The translations under genes were made by a program, and so were the position numbers. Positions 1 to 11,499 of a DNA stretch of 64,000 bases are shown here, piece by piece. A model generated the notes under the pieces. It was not told where the DNA came from. It searched no databases and worked only from the letters and a program-made list of their open reading frames with translations. The stretch's first letter is position 1; each line of letters begins with the position of its first letter. The DNA is from Prostheceraeus crozeri (lineage: Eukaryota > Platyhelminthes > Polycladida > Euryleptidae): NCBI GenBank assembly GCA_907163375.1, contig CAJQUW010004613.1, positions 434,001-498,000 on the forward strand, read 5' to 3'.

Positions 1-172
1 AATTACAACAGGCAATAATAGGACGAACGGGACAACTTTCTTTATGAATTTTAGGTAATCCGTAATCATATAGAAGAGAAGGTAAGACTGATCTAAAAGA
101 CATAATAAAGTCTTTATCCTCCGGATAAACATTGGCCAGATTTCTCAGACCTTGATTAAATTTCTTCTGCAT
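1..172 (-). mobile_element. Penelope-like element: RT N-terminal fragment, inverted
   Basis: On the minus strand an open frame from the ATG at 172 runs off the window edge and contains YGLPKIHKESCPVRPII, the signature of the start of Penelope-like (PLE) reverse transcriptases (usual form LPKIHK followed by PLRPI). It lies head-to-head with the RT C-terminal part that begins a few bases away on the plus strand, so the sequence switches strand inside the RT gene. PLEs copy themselves by target-primed reverse transcription and are known for inverted and tandem partial copies. The rest of this copy is outside the window. Confidence 0.8.
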
Positions 173-175
173 CAC

Positions 176-1142
176 AGGGAGAGGATTAGACTAATTGTTA
201 TTAGTATTAATTTTTTTTTAGATCTTATCAAACTGTCTGTTGATCTCAGTTATTTTTCGTTTGGTGATTGTTTTTACCAACAAATCTTTGGTGTTGCCAT
301 GGGCAATCCTTTATCGCCTGTGTTAGCAAACATTTTCTTAGAGCATGTTGAGAGTGAGTTGATTCCTTCCTTTTCTGGCGTCCGTCCTTTACTTTGTCTT
401 CGGTATGTTGATGATGTTTTGTCTTTAGTTTCTTCTGATTTTGATTTATCTTCCTTCTTATCTTTTATCAACTCTCTATAACCTACCCTTCAATTTACCT
501 TTGAATGGGAATCCAATAATTCTATTCCATTTCTTGATGTCCTTATACATCGTATTGATCGGTTTTTAAGATTTTCTGTTTACAGAAAATCATCTTATTC
601 GAATTCTTACTTACATTTTTTTCATTTCATCCTCGTTTTATTAAGACTGATGTTGCCCAAGGTCTATTTTTACGCGCTATGCGTTTATGTAGCCTTGAAT
701 TCTTGGATGACGAAATTTCTTTCATATCTCAATCTCTCAGTCCACTGTTTTATGTAAATCTCTTACCAAAGCTAAATCCACTTTCTTTTCTTCCAGACCT
801 GTCGATCGTAATGATTCTTTTAAGTTTTTATCTGTTCCTTTTGTTTCTTCTCTTCATACTTCGAGAAATCATCGTTTCACTCATTCATTTAATCACAAAC
901 TAGTTTTTAAGTTTCCTAACACGATTCGTTCCTCTTTAAATAACAAATGTAAAAAAACGGAGTGCGGCATCTATAGCATCCCTTGTAAAAATTGTGATAA
1001 ATTTTATATAGGAGAGACTGGCAGATCTTTTACCACTCGTTTTAAAGAACATAGAAAAGCAGTTGTAAATTTTGACATGAATAACGCCCTTGCCCACCAT
1101 TCGCACAATACCGGACATTTGATTGATTTTGATAATTGTTAA
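176..1142 (+). mobile_element. Penelope-like element: RT C-terminal part plus GIY-YIG endonuclease
   Basis: Translation shows GVAMGNPLSPVLANIFLE and CLRYVDDVLSL (RT palm with the YxDD catalytic motif) in the first 330 bases. Then comes a thumb-like region in shifted frames, and at about 953-1142 a GIY-YIG endonuclease starting ECGIYSIPCKNCDKFYIGET and continuing through GRSFTTRFKEHRK to a stop. RT followed by a C-terminal GIY-YIG domain is diagnostic of endonuclease-bearing Penelope elements, which use this nuclease for target nicking. The RT lacks its central fingers/palm part (motif A) and the frame is broken, so this copy is dead. The GIY-YIG stretch itself reads cleanly for about 60 residues. 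Confidence 0.85.
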
Positions 1143-2034
1143 GTGTTGTCTTATTGTAGTAACCCAACAGTCAGAAGAGTTTTAGGGTCTTCCTTAGATC
1201 TACAAAAGTGAACTGTCACGTTATATTCATGTTATATTAGTTGTAGCAACTGGTTCATAACATCGATCGAATAATGGATCAACCTATTTAAAGGTGTAGT
1301 TCGGTCAAATTCAGAAACGAATTTTATTCCTGAATATTGAAGTATTCAATCACCACGACGATTTCCTATCACTGTCACACTCATCTGCTCGTTAGTTCGC
1401 ATGCAAATTCATGTCAAAGATTCATTATAACGTCACAGCTGCCGATCACTGCTTGCTGAGAAGCAGGGCGTCGTGCGTGCACTAGACAGGAGGTTCGCTG
1501 TGGTTGGCTGATGGAGGAACCCTGAAGTATGCAAGCACACAAATCCCTGAATGGACCTAAGGTAACTAGATTATTCTTGAATGAGATGGGATGTATCCGA
1601 TGATAACAAAATGAAGCGCATGTGGCTGATCACGATTCAACACACTAACGCCTACGTGAGGCAAAATACGACAATAATTGTTCGCTGTATATTTGCTGTC
1701 AGATTCTGAAGTGTGCATTGGCTGTATCAGAAATACAGGATTACTACAAGAAATATGCTGGTGTTGTACTATTTACCTTCTCATAACCACAGTTTCCGAT
1801 CGGAAAGCATATGGCTATTTTCATTTTCCGGAGAGAAACTTAGTGCTCAATTTCGTAGCGTCCTATTATTTTCTCCTTTTATCAATATTCCTTCCAGATT
1901 TTTTCACTATCTTGTGCTTTATATTTTCCCCTTTGGAAATTCATTTTCCCCCTTCTCATTGCTGCTCTCATTTCAGTTCAAGACAGAAGTATTATTCATC
2001 CAATTATACATTTATTAGAAAGTAATTTTGAAAG
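1143..2034. other. No recognised gene
   Basis: Mostly AT-rich spacer. A more GC-rich strip at about 1430-1560 carries no recognisable protein. The overlapping open frames at 1678-2025 are rich in F, S and Y codons typical of chance translation of AT-rich DNA. Nothing here can be assigned. Confidence 0.5.
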
Positions 2035-2038
2035 TCAA

Positions 2039-2664
2039 TTAACAAACTTCTTAAGGTGACAACCATTGACACCCTTCTTTAGGACGATACCGTTCTCATC
2101 CTTTAGAATGAAAACGGATCTGCCTTTATTCACATGAATGGTATAGACTTTGCTCGACCAAGTCGTTGTCATGCCACCGCCTTTTCTGTCGTCACGTCTT
2201 TTGTTCCTAAGCAGGACTCGATCTCCCACCACGAATTCCGCAGACCCACCATTCCGTCGTTGATGGTATCGCACCATTCGCTTTTGGGACTCCTTGATCT
2301 TCGTCATCATTATAGAAAATGAAAAGAACATTTTAATGAACATGATCATTTTTGCTATTACTAGAGGAGTACGTGTGTAATTATATGTAATAACTAATAA
2401 CCTATGAGTAGCTAGGTGCTGCTGTCTTGTTTGATAAATCTGAAAAATGATCAACAGCAGGCCACAACGACAGCCCATCCGTGAAACTAACCTTGTATAA
2501 AGAGCAGAGATGGCCGTTGAATATTGAGTACTTCGAGGCTTTGCTCCGCAGTCGTCGTTTGTCGCCTTTCGAAGCGCCGTTTGGATAAGCCTTATTCGTA
2601 AAATATTCTCCGACATGAACATCAGTAAATTCCATGACTTGACAAAGATGCGAATCATTGACAT
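2039..2664 (-). mobile_element. Relic of a retrovirus-type integrase (Gypsy or Ginger-like)
   Basis: The minus-strand reading contains VVGDRVLLRNKRRDDRKGGG, then FILKDENGIVLKKGVNG and KKFVN. This is the SH3-like C-terminal region seen in Ty3/Gypsy integrases and in the related Ginger DNA transposons and KRBA2-like genes. A second segment further upstream (about 2400-2635) resembles the N-terminal integrase region. No LTRs, catalytic core or reverse transcriptase accompany it. It is a broken, old fragment; Gypsy versus Ginger cannot be decided. Confidence 0.6.
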
Positions 2665-2679
2665 AATTGCACCGTCTTA

Positions 2680-4185
2680 TATTCTATAGTGAATGTAAAT
2701 TATTCGTCCTGCTCACTGAGCGATGATGGTTAGCTTTCTATGATGTCTGGACCATATAAATATGCTGAATACTATTATGCAAACCCCTATGACTTATGCT
2801 ATTATGAATATACTATTGCGCATTGCAAGAAACCACATTTCCGTTCTAGAGGTTTTATTGTTCTCTATTTCTGTGGTCTGGACCGTCTAGTGCACATTAT
2901 GATAATATTCACGAAATCATTTTCTCGAGGAGAAAATGAATGCATACATTCAGTTTCCGTCCGGCAGGGGTAACTGACTGTATGGAGGAACTGCATGGTG
3001 TGATCCATTTCATCTGAAGAAATCTGAAGTGCGTCTCTAGAATTAGTTGATATCCCATCTCAAATTTGGCCCGACTTTCATTCAGTTTTTGGTATAACAC
3101 GTACGTCTTTTAGCGAGGGAAAATTTTAACTAATTTGCTTCCCATTTTCAAGCATAGTAAAACCTCCTTACTCAAGTGGAGTAAATACTGTCTGATTTTG
3201 CAATATTCCTTCAACATCGCACTTTGTATATCTTAGATCTTCTTTTCATCATTTTATTTGAAGCGTTCAGAATATGCAACACTGTGCCTCGTCGGTTTAA
3301 TAACCTATGAGCTCGTGGAATGCTTCTACCCATTTTTTCTGTCTTTCGGAATGTTGTAAAATGCAAGATCGTCCGTTTTGTTTGTGCACATGTATGGGCA
3401 GTATTGTGCCATTTTCGACATATTGTATGTGTTCAGGAACATAAACAAGTGACTTCCTGTCAATGACTTTAGGTCTCGCATTGCCTAGAGTTCATTTTCT
3501 CCCTGTGCGTTGATCCACTTGCGCCTAGCTGATTTGTCATCTAGCATGCTAACAGTGGCGTATCTGAACACTAGCACGTGTGACGTCATCTCGTCTCCTA
3601 AAGATTATGATTGCTGTTAATTGAGGAATCAGAACTGCGTCAAAGTTCGCTAGATTGACTATCATGAAAAGAAGTAGCCATTGAGGGTCGATAAAAGTGC
3701 AAATGAAACGGCTTAACTTGATTACAAGCCTAAGTCTAGGCTTTTAGAAACTGGCAACGCTAGGGTCTACCTGAACCAACTGGGGGGAGGGTTAAACTAA
3801 ATGAATTCTAAGGGGGGGCCATAACCCCCGTTGGATGCGCTACGGGAATTTATTAGTCTTAGTTTCCTTATCTCGGAAGCAAGATATCAGATTATGGTAA
3901 TGTTGAAGTCAACGAACGTGGCAGGTTAGGCGAGGATGCAAGAACTGAGCCCATTTGGACGAAGCGCTCTATTAGCAATATAATTCCAATTATGCATGCA
4001 CATGTTCCATTCGCTGTACCCATAGCGATCTACACTTGCGAGATGCGTAAACGTAGGGCCGTTATAGTATGCAGCAGTTAAATGTCTTTCGTCGTCGCTG
4101 CATTCGTACAATGCCAGACATATCATGGAGATACTGTGTGTCGAATCAGGTGATCAGATGGTCTGATTTCTAAGATACGATGTGC
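2680..4185. other. No recognised gene
   Basis: Spacer DNA. At about 3770-3845 there are G-runs and C-runs (GGGGGGAGGG and a GGGGGGG/CCCCC pair) that look like the degraded end of an unidentified repeat. The short open frames here do not resemble known proteins. Confidence 0.4.
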
Positions 4186-4189
4186 TTAC

Positions 4190-4400
4190 CACATCCTCTG
4201 TTTGCTCGAAGACTGTATTCGATTGGGTTCCCTATATTGGTATAAGGGGAATGCCGGTTAGGACATGGAAGGGTGCCTTTCGCGAAGATCTCACAACAAT
4301 GCGATTAATTAGGAGAGGTACCAGAATAGCTACCGGTGACAAGGGAACTGGAGATGGCACTGAGTCCTGCGTATTGCAGCTTCCTGTTATTGAGCTGTGT
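4190..4400 (+). mobile_element. LINE 3' coding-end fragment
   Basis: The plus-strand translation KTVFDWVPYIGIRGMPVRTW followed by FREDLTTM resembles the conserved tail of many non-LTR retrotransposon polyproteins (hydrophobic-W, GKR-GRP-TWR, then an acidic EDL-M-L block). The GRP core is already degenerate. Only about 50-60 codons are recognisable, with no reverse transcriptase upstream, as expected for a 5'-truncated, old insertion. Family assignment is not possible. Confidence 0.5.
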
Positions 4401-4419
4401 ACTGTTGACTGACACACGA

Positions 4420-6937
4420 TTGTCCTATCGTGTATTCTAGCAACCGTCAGCATCTGATTTAAAGTTTTCTCTGTAAGAAAAATCTCGAAATTTCGCATTA
4501 ATGCAAACTTAAACCAATAATTTTGGTATTTTTCGCGACAAGAATTGAGCGTCTGATTCATACTACGATATGTCGAATATTAAAGCGAAATTTTATTACG
4601 GGGTTGAGACATCTCGAACGGCTTGTTTTTGTCTGTAGCATTAATCGATTGTGTCAAGTTCATTGCACATAAGTCTGCCGAAAGACCAACTCGTTCAGCA
4701 ATCTAAATTGATGCCAACATTAAACAAAACAACAGAATTGTGATCATTTTCAGCAAGATTTCAGCACTGATCATCAAGACATGATCTGTCTTTGAAGAGA
4801 TAGCTATTCAATGTCCTAAATTAACAATGTAAATCTGTATTCGTAAAATGGTACAGCGCAACAGCAACCTCAAGTTGTAGTCGTGAACTTGGATGTGACG
4901 ATATCTGAGCGTGTGAGACTTTCATTCTGCATTTTTTTTATGGATTCAGCAATTTTTGGAAAATGGGAGAGTAAGTAAGACAAATCTTTATACAGGACGC
5001 GTTGTATCATGGAGGTGCCGTGATTGGTTGAACTTGGCTTCTGCCACTTGTGTAGTTGCTTTACTTACATAGATCAATTCCCACAACATCCATTAAAAGT
5101 AAGGTTTCCATTAACATCACTTGGTCGCCCTATCATCTAGCGATGAAATGGTGTGCGCTTTACTTTTCTTCTCTAGCGCCGCCACACGATTAGGCGCCAG
5201 GAGCTAAATTCATTCATGTACAATTGATACATAGTTTATTCCTGGCTTTAATATCGGCAGTCTGAATTGTGACTAAACATTTTTTCATTGAATTACAATG
5301 ACAACTGATGTGTGATGATGAAAAGTTGATTCTGCTATTTGACATCGGTCGCATGCACGCAGATGGTCAAAACTGCAAGTCTAGATAACTTAACAGTCGT
5401 AGGTTCGAGTCCAATCAGTCATATATCTTACTCATATGAACAACATGGCAACATGACCAACATATACTATCTTCTATCTCATTTCATATGTGATTTATTA
5501 CTTACGGGGGCGCACATCGCTGAGCGTGGCTTAAGAGAGATAGACAGCTCTCGTTGTTAAGATAAGACGATTCGGATGATTAAGCTATAAATGAATTTTG
5601 TGCATGCGGACTGCATGAAGATTTTATACATTCACATGGGAATCGAAAATCAATGCACTCGAATTCTTAGCATGTGGGGATCGCAAGAAAGCAGGATGTG
5701 CTTACAGATAGGAAGGATGATCTTGTACTATGTGCGTTGGCGTCTATCAGTTAGATAGGAAGGATGTAATGACAGGATGAGTGCGGCACGACCTTTGACA
5801 TCTCCTACTCAATAGGTATAGGTCACGTATGAAACAGTTCATGGGATAGTGCTCATGATTGAGAGAAGAAGGTAAACAGCTCTAAATCGTGAATAAACTT
5901 TCATCCTCTGCTTAATTACATATACGATGTTATAATTTCAATTATAAAGTTCACTATGTATCGGGAGGAACTGCAGAGATGTTGGGTTCTAACGAGGCTA
6001 CCGTATGATAGTTATAGCAGACATTTGTATCTTAGAATTCTGTTAAAATTCCGAGGAATTTTAGATCCCTCTGTCTTGAATTTTTTCAAAAATGTTTTGG
6101 AATGACTGCTGAAAAAGCGCGGGAACCATGGAAGAAGCTGCGGCTTTCTATGCACCTACCAATAGTTTGTGCATAGAACGCAAACACGAACTAGCATTTG
6201 CATTCGTGTTTGCAAGTTCAAATGTTGAACCCGGGCTCTGAGAACGAGATTTGAATTATTTCATTAATTGTAGAAATCTGTGGTTCGGATGACGACTTTT
6301 CTTTATCTGAATTGCTGATTTTTTACAACAGGGTATTCTATACTGATGAAGTTTTGTTCCCACCTCTTTTCCTTTCGGGTTCTCTGCATATGATTGAAAA
6401 ATGCATGGAAGTTGATACAATGCCTATAGCATCTCTTGAACATAGATCGATGCATTCAAAACTTATTCAGTTGGTTTGTTTTTATCTTTCATTTTATTTA
6501 TTTAAGAATGTTATCAAAATTTTCAGTGAAAAATGTTTTGATTTTCTACAAAAGCACGAATGATCATACCCATTTGCTTCTGAATGGATTGCAAGGCAAA
6601 ATTTCATGCAAATAGTTATTTCAATAGAAAAAGATTTTATGTTAAATATAGTGTTATTGAATCTGTGGCAGGCACCTCAACCAAAATGAAAGCATATTAT
6701 TATTTTGTTCATAATATTTGACGGAAATGTATGAACTGAGCGCTTATATTATAAGAGCGCAATATCCAATTAATTGTACAATTCAAATTAGCTTGAAATT
6801 TACTATTTAGTGTCATTGTTACTTGGCCAGTTCGTCCAATAGGAGCATAAAAGTTCGTCCCTTCATTTAGATGCTTAGGAATATGGAATTATTGTACAGT
6901 CACATACTCAAAGCTTCCTAAATTTGTATTATTTTAG
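4420..6937. other. Spacer or intron upstream of SCOT exon, no recognised gene
   Basis: No protein of known type is visible on either strand, apart from a tRNA-like relic near 5350. Since the SCOT exon at 6938 starts with a 3' splice site, the right-hand part of this stretch must be intron of that gene. The upstream SCOT exons (N-terminal CoA-transferase domain) were looked for and not seen; they may be small, or lie left of the window. Confidence 0.5.
5345..5415 (+). repeat. tRNA-like relic (possible SINE head)
   Basis: A perfect pol III B-box-like GGTTCGAGTCC lies at about 5401-5411, preceded by a stretch that could be a decayed anticodon arm. The upstream A-box position holds only a weak match. 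No acceptor-stem pairing is evident. It is most simply a decayed tRNA-derived SINE head; a functional tRNA is unlikely. Confidence 0.3.
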
Positions 6938-7219
6938 AGTGAAGAATATGCGAGAACGAATCATCCGACGGGCAGCCCTTGAATTCAAAGATGGCATGTA
7001 TGCTAATCTTGGCATTGGAATACCTATGCTTGCAAGCAACCATATTCCGAAAGGTATAACGGTGCACCTGCAGAGTGAAAATGGAGTTCTGGGCCTTGGA
7101 CCGTACCCAACCGAAGATCAAGTCGATGCGGATTTGATCAATGCCGGCAAAGAGACGGTTACCGTGACCAATGGTGCATCATACTTCTCATCTGACGACA
7201 GTTTTGCAATGATACGAGG
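6938..7219 (+). CDS. OXCT1: Succinyl-CoA:3-ketoacid CoA-transferase, exon with catalytic site
   Basis: This exon encodes part of mitochondrial SCOT, which moves CoA from succinyl-CoA to acetoacetate, the key step of ketone-body use. The translation includes [26 protein letters not shown], and [14 protein letters not shown], the family I CoA-transferase active-site motif whose Glu carries the acyl/CoA intermediate, then [13 protein letters not shown] and [12 protein letters not shown]. Splice sites fit: a TTTTAG acceptor before 6938 and a donor GTAAAT after 7219, splitting a Gly codon (phase 2) that the next exon completes. It begins the C-terminal (beta-type) domain. The reading is intact and very close to animal OXCT1 proteins, so the gene looks functional. 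Confidence 0.95.
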
Positions 7220-7474
7220 GTAAATTGGCTAATTTGTTTATTGAGTTGATAAAGACATTACCTATCTATTTACAGTAGCGAATGTTGCCGAATGATATTC
7301 CTAAAGTTATAGGGCGTCACATCGAATGTTCCTTAAATGGTCGGTATTTAAGGACATTGAAATATGGCAAATTAGTCATCTGGTGATTGACCAGACGTTT
7401 ATGATGATTTTTCAAGCAAATATCAGCAAAAACTCATCAAGTAATTTAAGGTCGTCGGTGTAATAATAGTCAGG

Positions 7475-7590
7475 GTTTCCGCGCTCCTGGAAACTCCTGG
7501 AATTTCAAAAACGACTTTCCAGGGCTCTGGAAACTCCTGGAATTTTGAATTTTTACCTAAGCTCCTGGAATTTTATGATTACGGTAGATA
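7475..7590. repeat. Decayed hAT-type terminal sequence
   Basis: CAGGGTTTCCGCGCTCCTGG followed by repeated AACTCCTGGAATTT blocks matches the style of hAT transposon ends (CAGGG start, internal direct repeats of CTGGAA). No transposase is found next to it and no partner terminus was identified, so it is a solo end or a heavily deleted non-autonomous copy lying in the SCOT intron. Confidence 0.45.
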
Positions 7591-7896
7591 AATGAGGGCA
7601 TCTCTTCTTGATCACTAGAAGTTTTTAATTACAATTTTTTATGCATGCAAAGTAAATGTAATGAATTCATTTAATTCTTGGCTTTGTAGTAAAATAATTT
7701 TCCAGCTATATCCCTCTTTAAGACGTCAAAGTCATCTGCTTCAGGAAATTTAATTAACGGTCCTTTTTATTAAAGAATTTTTTTATAAAAGAAACAACTC
7801 GTGCATTGGAGAACATTTTGAATACCGGCAGATATGGATTTGAAATGAAGCCTTGAATGTCATATTCCTTATTTCTTGTACTTAAGGCTGTGCGCT

Positions 7897-8108
7897 TGGT
7901 CCACTTTCCACGCTGTGGTCTCCGTGGCACAGTGGTTAAGTGCTTGGCCTAGCGATCTTTTGGTCCAGAGGTCGAGCCCCGAAGGTGTCATTGGAAGTCG
8001 GCAGGAAGGGCATCCGGACTAAAAGTACTACACCGCTCCATAAGTCTGACTATGTCAGCACCATCCAAGCCCCAAGTATGGGGAGTACTGACGTAAAAGC
8101 TTCATTTT
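7897..8108 (+). mobile_element. tRNA-derived SINE with 15-bp target duplication
   Basis: The head has pol III promoter boxes: A box TGGCACAGTGG at 7925-7935 and B box GGTCGAGCCCC at 7970-7980, the spacing of a tRNA. The body contains GGCAGGAAGGGCATCCGGAC followed by TAAAAGTAC, a tail block shared by many invertebrate and fish SINEs mobilised by RTE-type LINEs. The 15-bp sequence TTAAGGCTGTGCGCT occurs immediately before (7882-7896) and after (8109-8123), a perfect target-site duplication. The SINE sits in the large SCOT intron on the sense strand. The perfect flank repeat suggests a rather recent insertion. Confidence 0.85.
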
Positions 8109-8123
8109 TTAAGGCTGTGCGCT

Positions 8124-9850
8124 AGCCCACACCTGAGCGCACTGATGCACCTAAAATCTTGAATTGTTCCCTGAAGCACTTATTAAAGTATAGACAAAGT
8201 ATTATAACTTTGCGTTGTATTTTAACTATCGCGTTCAAGATTGTCATTTAATAGTCACTTAAAATATCAAAATTTCGTAGGCAGAATCTCTATCCTTCCT
8301 GCTAAACATCCATGTTTTCTAGAATTAAGTTCAAATTTTATGGATTAATAGGAAAATTCTAATAGTGTTGAAGAATTTGAACCAGACCTGCAAAGGCATC
8401 CTTTAATTCTATTTTGCCAAATAAAAAAATTGCAAGTGACTGTCATCATACTTGTGCGTGTCTATGATAGTTCTAATAGAATTCTTTAAAACTAGATGAA
8501 AATAGAAATTATGTGGACAAAAAAATGATTGAAAGAACAATGACTGAATTTCTAAGTCAGTGTTGGACGAAACGTTGGATTTCTAATTCATTTTAAAATG
8601 ATAAGCAGCAAAGGAAGAGTTTATTTTTGATTCTTTTTCAAAATAACTGAACACATGAGCGGTCATCAGTCCTCTTAAGGGCTACCTAAAATACTACAAT
8701 TTTGTAAACTTATGAAATATTCGTGTATATTTTCAATGTTGCACATCATTTGAAAATGAAGAAATGTAGACGGGTTCGAAGCAATTTCACGCTATCTGCT
8801 ATGCGGACGGTCAAGAGATCGACGTTGCGATCGGCTTCAAGCAGCCGAGAAGAATATCTTTCGAACGGACCACTGGCCACTGGAATGTCAGGATAGCCTA
8901 TATCTTAGCAAGAGGAGCAACAGTAGGGTGGGCCTATAGGCGTGGTATTCACTGCACTGAGATTTCATAAGTCTTCGGGAATCGGGATTCCGTTGTCTAA
9001 AATGATATATCATGAACTTGAATTGCCGAATTTTCGTCACTTTTTTCACATTTATTCTCAACATCAGGAAATACACCGTTTATCTTATGACACGACACTT
9101 ATTTTCAGAAGGTTTCATTTTCATGATATAGTAATTTATTTTGAATTGAATTGATATTTGAAGTGATTGAGTTTGAATTGAATTGATGAATAAAAAATAA
9201 AGAAGTGAGCAATGTTTTTCTGGTTGGATTAATTATACTGTATGTTCAAAATATTTTCCTCTCAATTTACTGTGGCTGAGATAACAGATAAAATTAGTTT
9301 TTTATAATTTCATCTTCACAGTAAAACACCAATTTGATCGAAATTTGCACATTTCGGTGCACCGCGCATAGCCCTAATTTTCAGTAATATCATTTTTTGG
9401 AGATTATTAAATATAGCACAACTGACGATGTACAACATTTACTCTGAGAAGTGAGTGCTAGATTTCTTAGCTATTTATTTGTTTCTTTTATATCGCCGAA
9501 AATTGTATTGAGAAGGACAAATGAACAAATATGAAGATGAATTGAAATAAATATTTCAAATCCTTTTTTATCAGATTGCCTTGATTTTACGATCCATGTA
9601 CTTAGTAATATCGAGGAGTTTTTATAGGTAAACCAAATGATCAAAGGTTCCTTTGAGTCACACTGGGACATCGTACTCCGGATGTTTGAAGTATGTAAAC
9701 CATTTCAAATCATTACTTATTATGAGGACTAGAGTTCATGCTTTATAAGGACTGGTCAGATTCACTCGGGTTTCGTACTAAGCCGGAAGGGTAAACGAAC
9801 GTTTAAACCGCAGAAACCTGAATAGTGTTCAAGGTTTAAGCTTGCAAACA
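8124..9850. other. SCOT intron, no recognised element
   Basis: AT-rich intron sequence without recognisable coding. A short locally repeated motif (TTTGAATTGAATTGAT) occurs twice near 9131-9185. No other structure could be supported. Confidence 0.5.
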
Positions 9851-9856
9851 CACATC

Positions 9857-9910
9857 TTCGTTGGTCGATCTTTCTATAACGTTGCCAGAGAGTCAGGCCG
9901 TGTGAGTGTT
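9857..9910 (+). repeat. Repeat shared (inverted) with 15016-15072
   Basis: GGTCGATCTTTCTATAACGT and the following GCCAGAGAGTCAGGCCGTGT are found again, reverse-complemented with a few changes, at 15016-15072. The two copies flank the LINE and foldback in opposite orientation. They may be 5' untranslated parts of the same LINE family or an older repeat; their nature is unknown. Confidence 0.6.
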
Positions 9911-10380
9911 TGTCGTAGGTTTCAAGTTTGTGATCTCCCTTTCTTATTTGCCTCAAAGCGGTGAAAGGGCGAAAAAACGGGAGTCTCTATAAGGCTTTGT
10001 CGTCTGAAGCTCATGCTTCTTTGGGTTCTATCTTGTCGGCGGTTTGTGACCATGCTCCGGCTAGCTAGCAGGCTCTGGAATATTATTTTATGTTGCTGGC
10101 CATTGAATTCATTTATATATATCCGGTTCCTCTGTGGCCTATCTGACTTGTGCCCCCTATCTGACTTGTGCCCATTGTTACGGCAAAGGGGTTCTCATTT
10201 GGGTTTCTTCGAGCTTTTGCGACATGAACTGTGCCATAAGTGTCTTTTTTGCGTATTACTTATTGCAGCTCTGTTGCTACTATCTACATTTTTCTGATAC
10301 CTTCCAAATTTCCTTGTATCACTTTGTTGTACAGCATAATTTTCGTTTATTTGATTGATATTCTACGAAAAATTATGAAA

Positions 10381-11146
10381 ATGAGAAGGACACAGAAGAA
10401 ACGTAGTCAAGCCGTCAAACTCAAAACCCCACTCAATATCAGCTTCAGCAACGTAAGAGGACTGAAGTCCAATTACGACGACATCAGTATCCTCGTCCAA
10501 GGTAAGTCACCAGATCTTCTAGCCCTGTCGGAAACCAGGTTAGATACCAGTGTGTCATCAAGCGATGTTACTCCTGATGGATACATATTTCATCGGATGG
10601 ATAAAGCACCTTGTCATGGTCTTGGAGTTTATGCCAAGAGAAGCCTTCCCTTGAGATGGCTACGTAGCTCAGAGGATCCAAGGCATGAGTACCTTGCCTT
10701 CATGGCGCCGTTACAGAAAACCACTCTTCTTTTATTTTTCCTAAACGCTCTTCATCAACCAATGCGGACATTTTCAATGTTCTTTCTGATAAGATGGATT
10801 CTCTTCTACAAGAGTTCCTAGCGCTGAGGTTGCCGTTTTTGGTGACTTCAACGTGTACAATGTTGACTGGCTTGTGCACTCACGCACCACTGATCTCTCT
10901 GGTCAGGCAGGCGAGGATTTCACTGTCTCTCACAACCTTAGTCAAATTGTCACTTGTCCTACCAGAGTACCTGACCGAGCTGGGGATACTGGATATCCAC
11001 GTCTAATCACTGTGTTATCACAGTTTCTGGCAAACAAACTTGCTCCACACCGTCTGCCCCTTTCCATGGAGCAGTTTATCAATTCTCCAAACCAGACTGG
11101 TGTGGCTTCCGCACTTTTCTTAGTCAAGTTCAATCTCAGAATTTGA
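10381..11146 (+). pseudogene. LINE AP endonuclease domain (broken)
   Basis: Translation begins ISFSNVRGLKSNYDDISILV, the N-terminal strand of LINE AP endonucleases (with the conserved Asn), followed by LLALSETRLD (catalytic Glu) and, in a shifted frame, GDFNVYNVDWL (the GDFN motif) and CPTRVPDRAGDTGYP. In the family this domain nicks target DNA to prime reverse transcription. Frame changes between the Glu motif and the GDFN motif make it non-functional. Confidence 0.8.
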
Positions 11147-11499
11147 TTCTGAACGAAAACGTCCATACGTCGTCGCAAAAACTGACAGAGTGGCTTCAGA
11201 TAGGGATGTTGGCCTACATTTCTCACCGTGCTTTCCAAATGAAGCCCCACTCCCAACGTTGGTTTACATCAGAATGTGCAGCTGCAACCTGCCAGCGTGA
11301 CCACTTTTTCCATAAGTATAAGCCTTGTACAATCTTGAATTGTACAAAACCGCACGTAGAAATTGAAAAGAAACCATACATCAGGCCAAAATCCGTGACG
11401 TTTTATATGTACGGAAATCCATTGCTACCCAAAAGCTTGGGTCTAAGGACTTCTGGAGGATTTACAACAGTGTCTCCAATAGGAACAAATCTCCATCCC

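Noticed and set aside
274-471. Minus-strand frame in the first Penelope copy
   Set aside because: Antisense shadow of the reverse transcriptase reading on the plus strand.
1678-2025. Two overlapping plus-strand frames as a membrane protein
   Set aside because: Hydrophobic content comes from T-rich DNA; no start context, conserved motif or splice structure.
5345-5415. Functional tRNA gene
   Set aside because: B box is good, but there is no proper A box or acceptor stem.
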